Assembly (NCBI GenBank): GCA_903789505.1
Contig: CAIFEU010000042.1
Span: 10,351 to 18,339, forward strand
Reading direction: 5' to 3'
From: an uncultured Coriobacteriales bacterium
GTDB lineage: Bacteria > Actinomycetota > Coriobacteriia > Coriobacteriales > UMGS124
Length of the DNA: 7,989 nucleotides
The notes under the pieces were generated by a model. That model saw only the letters and a program-made list of their open reading frames with translations, was not told where the DNA came from and ran no database searches. The position numbers and the translations under genes are program-made. Below, in pieces: positions 6,270 through 7,989 of the stretch. Positions within the stretch are counted from its first letter, which is position 1. The number at the start of each line of letters is the position of its first letter.

Positions 6270-6433
6270 TGCCTCCCGACGCGCTCAGCGCCGCGACGGC
6301 GACACGCACTCGGGCATAGGCACGCACGGGCGAACGCCCGCGCCCGCCGCGCCCGAGCCCTGCCGCATGCGCGAGCCGAGCGCCGCATGGATGCAGACAG
6401 GAGCACGCACGCGAATCCAGGAGGTTCATCGAG

Positions 6434-7576
6434 ATGACCCGCAACAACGACCTTGGCGCCACCACGCCCCGCATCACCGCCACGCCCCGCACCTCCGGCA
6501 ACGCCGTCAGCCGAGGCACCCTCACCCGCAGGGGCTTCGCGCTCGTCGGAGGAGCCGCCCTCGCAATCTGCGCGGGGACGGCGCTCTCGCTCGCAGGCGC
6601 CGGAAGACCCGCGTGGGCGGCGGGCACGGCCGACGCGAAGGGAGGCACGGGCGAACTCGGACGCGCCGGGTCCTCGGCGCGCGAGGGCACGTCGTCCTCG
6701 TCGACTGCTGACGGGGGCGCGCTGCGCGTCGTCGCAACCTTCTATCCGATGTACGACTTCGCCCGCAAGGTCGGCGGCGAGCGCGTGGAGGTGAGCTGCC
6801 TGGTCCCCGCCGGGACCGAGCCGCACGACTGGGAGCCCTCCACCGCCGACATCGTGGCGCTGCAGGAGGCCGACGCGTTCGTGTACAGCGGCGCCGGCAT
6901 GGAGAGCTGGGTGGACGACACGGTCGCCAGCCTGCCCGAGGACGGCCCGACGGTCGTCGAGGCGAGCGAGGGAATCGCGCTGCGCGCCCTCGACGAGGAG
7001 GCCGAGGGGGACGACGAGGGGCACGGCCACGAGGGGCACGACCACGGCGAGTCCGGCGTCGACCCGCACGTGTGGCTCGACCCGCGCAACGCCAAGGCGC
7101 AGATGGCGAACATCGGGGATGCCCTGTCGCAGGCCGACCCCGACGGCGCGGGCGACTACCGCGCGAACTGCGAGCGATGGGCGCGGGAGTGCGACGCGCT
7201 CGACGACGAGTACCGCGCCGCGCTCTCGGACCTGAGCAGGAGGTCCATCGTGGTGTCTCACGAGGCGTTCGGCTACCTGTGCGACGCCTACGGCCTGGAG
7301 CAGCTGCCCATCGAGGGAATCGACGCCGACAGCGAGCCCGACGCCCGCAGGATGGCGCAGATCGCCGACTTCGTTCGCGCGAACGACGTCCGCGTGATCT
7401 TCAGCGAGGAGCTCGTGAGCCCCAAGGTGGCGCAGGCGATCGCCTCCGAGACCGGCGCCACGGTGAGGACGCTCAACCCCATCGAGGGCCTGACCGACGA
7501 GCAGCTGGCCGCGGGAGAGGACTACTTCTCCGTCATGCGCGCCAACCTCGAGGAGCTGAAGGAGGCGCTGTCCTGA
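6434..7576 (+). CDS. znuA: ZnuA-type zinc ABC transporter substrate-binding protein with Tat signal
   Basis: This 380-residue cluster A-I metal-binding protein captures zinc outside the membrane for ABC import. AGGAGG (6419-6424) sits 9 bases before ATG 6434. A long N-region leads to a twin-arginine motif (TRRGFAL, Arg32-Arg33), a hydrophobic stretch and a likely cleavage site near AWA at 60-62. A Ser/Gly-rich linker follows to about residue 93, and the mature fold starts near LRVVATFYPMYDF. Likely metal ligands are His131 (in EPHDWEPS), His212 (in DPHVWLDP), His276 (in SHEAFGY) and Glu325 or Glu326 near FSEELVSPK. An acidic, His-rich loop (about 188-207, GHGHEGHDHG) is typical of zinc rather than manganese binders. 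No good lipobox is visible: the only Cys in the signal, Cys46, has Ile before it. Anchoring is therefore unclear. The stop shares one base with the znuC ATG. A manganese specificity is possible but less likely given Zur and the His loop. Confidence 0.9.
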   Translation: MTRNNDLGATTPRITATPRTSGNAVSRGTLTRRGFALVGGAALAICAGTALSLAGAGRPAWAAGTADAKGGTGELGRAGSSAREGTSSSSTADGGALRVVATFYPMYDFARKVGGERVEVSCLVPAGTEPHDWEPSTADIVALQEADAFVYSGAGMESWVDDTVASLPEDGPTVVEASEGIALRALDEEAEGDDEGHGHEGHDHGESGVDPHVWLDPRNAKAQMANIGDALSQADPDGAGDYRANCERWARECDALDDEYRAALSDLSRRSIVVSHEAFGYLCDAYGLEQLPIEGIDADSEPDARRMAQIADFVRANDVRVIFSEELVSPKVAQAIASETGATVRTLNPIEGLTDEQLAAGEDYFSVMRANLEELKEALS

Positions 7577-7989
7577 TGGCGGCGACCCCCTCTCCCGCGC
7601 CGCGCCTCGCCCCGCCCGCCCCCGCGCTCGAGCTGCGCGGCGTGGCGGTGCGCGTGGGCAGCGTCGCCGTGCTGGACTCGGTGAGCCTCTCCCTGCACGG
7701 CGGGGAGGTCGTCGTCCTCGCCGGGGAGAACGGCGCGGGCAAGTCGACGCTGGTCAGGGTGGCGCTGGGCCAGGTCGCCCCCGACCGCGGTGAGGCGCTG
7801 CTGTTCGGGACGCGGTCGACGTCGTTCTGCGACTGGCGGCGCGTCGGCTACGTGGGGCAGCTCCCGCCGACCTCGACCGCACGCCTGCCCGCCACCGCGC
7901 TCGAGCTCGTCCGGGCAAGCCGCGTCCCCGACGGCGCGCGGCGCCGCGGATCCGGCGCCCGGGGTCGCGCGCCCGGGTGGGCGCGGGGC
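7576..7989 (+). CDS. znuC: ZnuC-type metal ABC transporter ATP-binding protein (partial, cut by window edge)
   Basis: The ATG at 7576 overlaps the znuA TGA (TGATG), so the two are translationally coupled. The 138 residues present are the N-terminal half of an ABC ATPase: a Pro/Ala-rich start, the first beta strands (LELRGVAVRVG), Walker A GENGAGKST at 50-58, and the Q-loop at Gln95 in VGYVGQLPP. The spacing fits the ZnuC/MntB branch that powers zinc or manganese import. The signature motif, Walker B and switch His should lie beyond the right edge, as should the ZnuB permease, which is the expected partner. Residues after about 115 turn Arg/Gly/Pro-rich and do not look like the expected helical domain. 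The last 70 bases may therefore be of poor quality or shifted in frame. Confidence 0.85.
   Translation, partial: MAATPSPAPRLAPPAPALELRGVAVRVGSVAVLDSVSLSLHGGEVVVLAGENGAGKSTLVRVALGQVAPDRGEALLFGTRSTSFCDWRRVGYVGQLPPTSTARLPATALELVRASRVPDGARRRGSGARGRAPGWARG

Noticed and set aside
6327..6340. Hairpin CGGGCG-AA-CGCCCG between the small membrane gene and znuA
   Set aside because: No T-tract follows and such short stems are common in this composition; it is not a supported terminator. The rest of 6270-6433 shows only the znuA ribosome binding site.
5570..7261. Long minus-strand open frame of 563 codons
   Set aside because: It lies opposite zur, the small membrane gene and znuA, all of which have recognisable products. 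It passes through the GC-only tract and encodes Arg/Ala/Gly-rich sequence with no domain, a usual shadow in high-GC DNA.

Overview
The window is about 75% G+C with strong G/C preference at third codon positions. It encodes a sortase-type surface adhesin with a Gram-positive cell-wall anchor next to a zinc-uptake cluster. This combination suggests a high-GC Gram-positive, most likely an actinobacterium of the Coriobacteriia type (Olsenella/Collinsella/Atopobium relatives). That placement is inference from gene content and composition, not from a marker gene. All confident genes lie on the + strand.

Layout: Bases 1 to about 660 give no decisive coding signal. They hold a possible 58-codon ORF with a good ribosome binding site and a second strong ribosome binding site at 353-360 whose ATG is out of frame with the gene that follows. 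From about 660 to 1639 runs an AraC-family regulator whose true start is unresolved. A 149-base gap carries a 12-bp inverted repeat and an 11-bp-period direct repeat, a candidate operator. From 1789 to 5082 lies a 1097-residue MSCRAMM-like adhesin: signal peptide, Ala/Ser/Asp-rich stretch, two adhesive Ig-like domains, one SpaA-type domain, five Cna-B stalk modules, Pro/Thr spacer, VPKTG sorting signal, membrane helix and basic tail. A very clear intrinsic terminator (5124-5166) closes this unit.

An AT-rich palindromic island (5219-5254) then begins what looks like a zinc-homeostasis operon: a Fur/Zur-family repressor (5383-5802), a small membrane protein with an HHDCX4CX2C metal-binding-like motif (5795-6269), a ZnuA-type zinc-binding protein with a twin-arginine signal (6434-7576), and a ZnuC-type ATPase (7576 to the window edge). 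The genes are tightly packed: zur and the small gene overlap by 8 bases, znuA and znuC by one base. The expected logic is that Zur with zinc represses the operon, ZnuA captures zinc outside the membrane and ZnuC powers import through a permease presumably encoded beyond the right edge.

The most interesting item is the small Cys/His membrane protein between zur and znuA. Its reading frame is broken by a 145-base tract made only of G and C (5840-5984), with runs of 16 and 27 C. The tract looks like a damaged or mis-assembled stretch, so an ORF finder would miss this gene.
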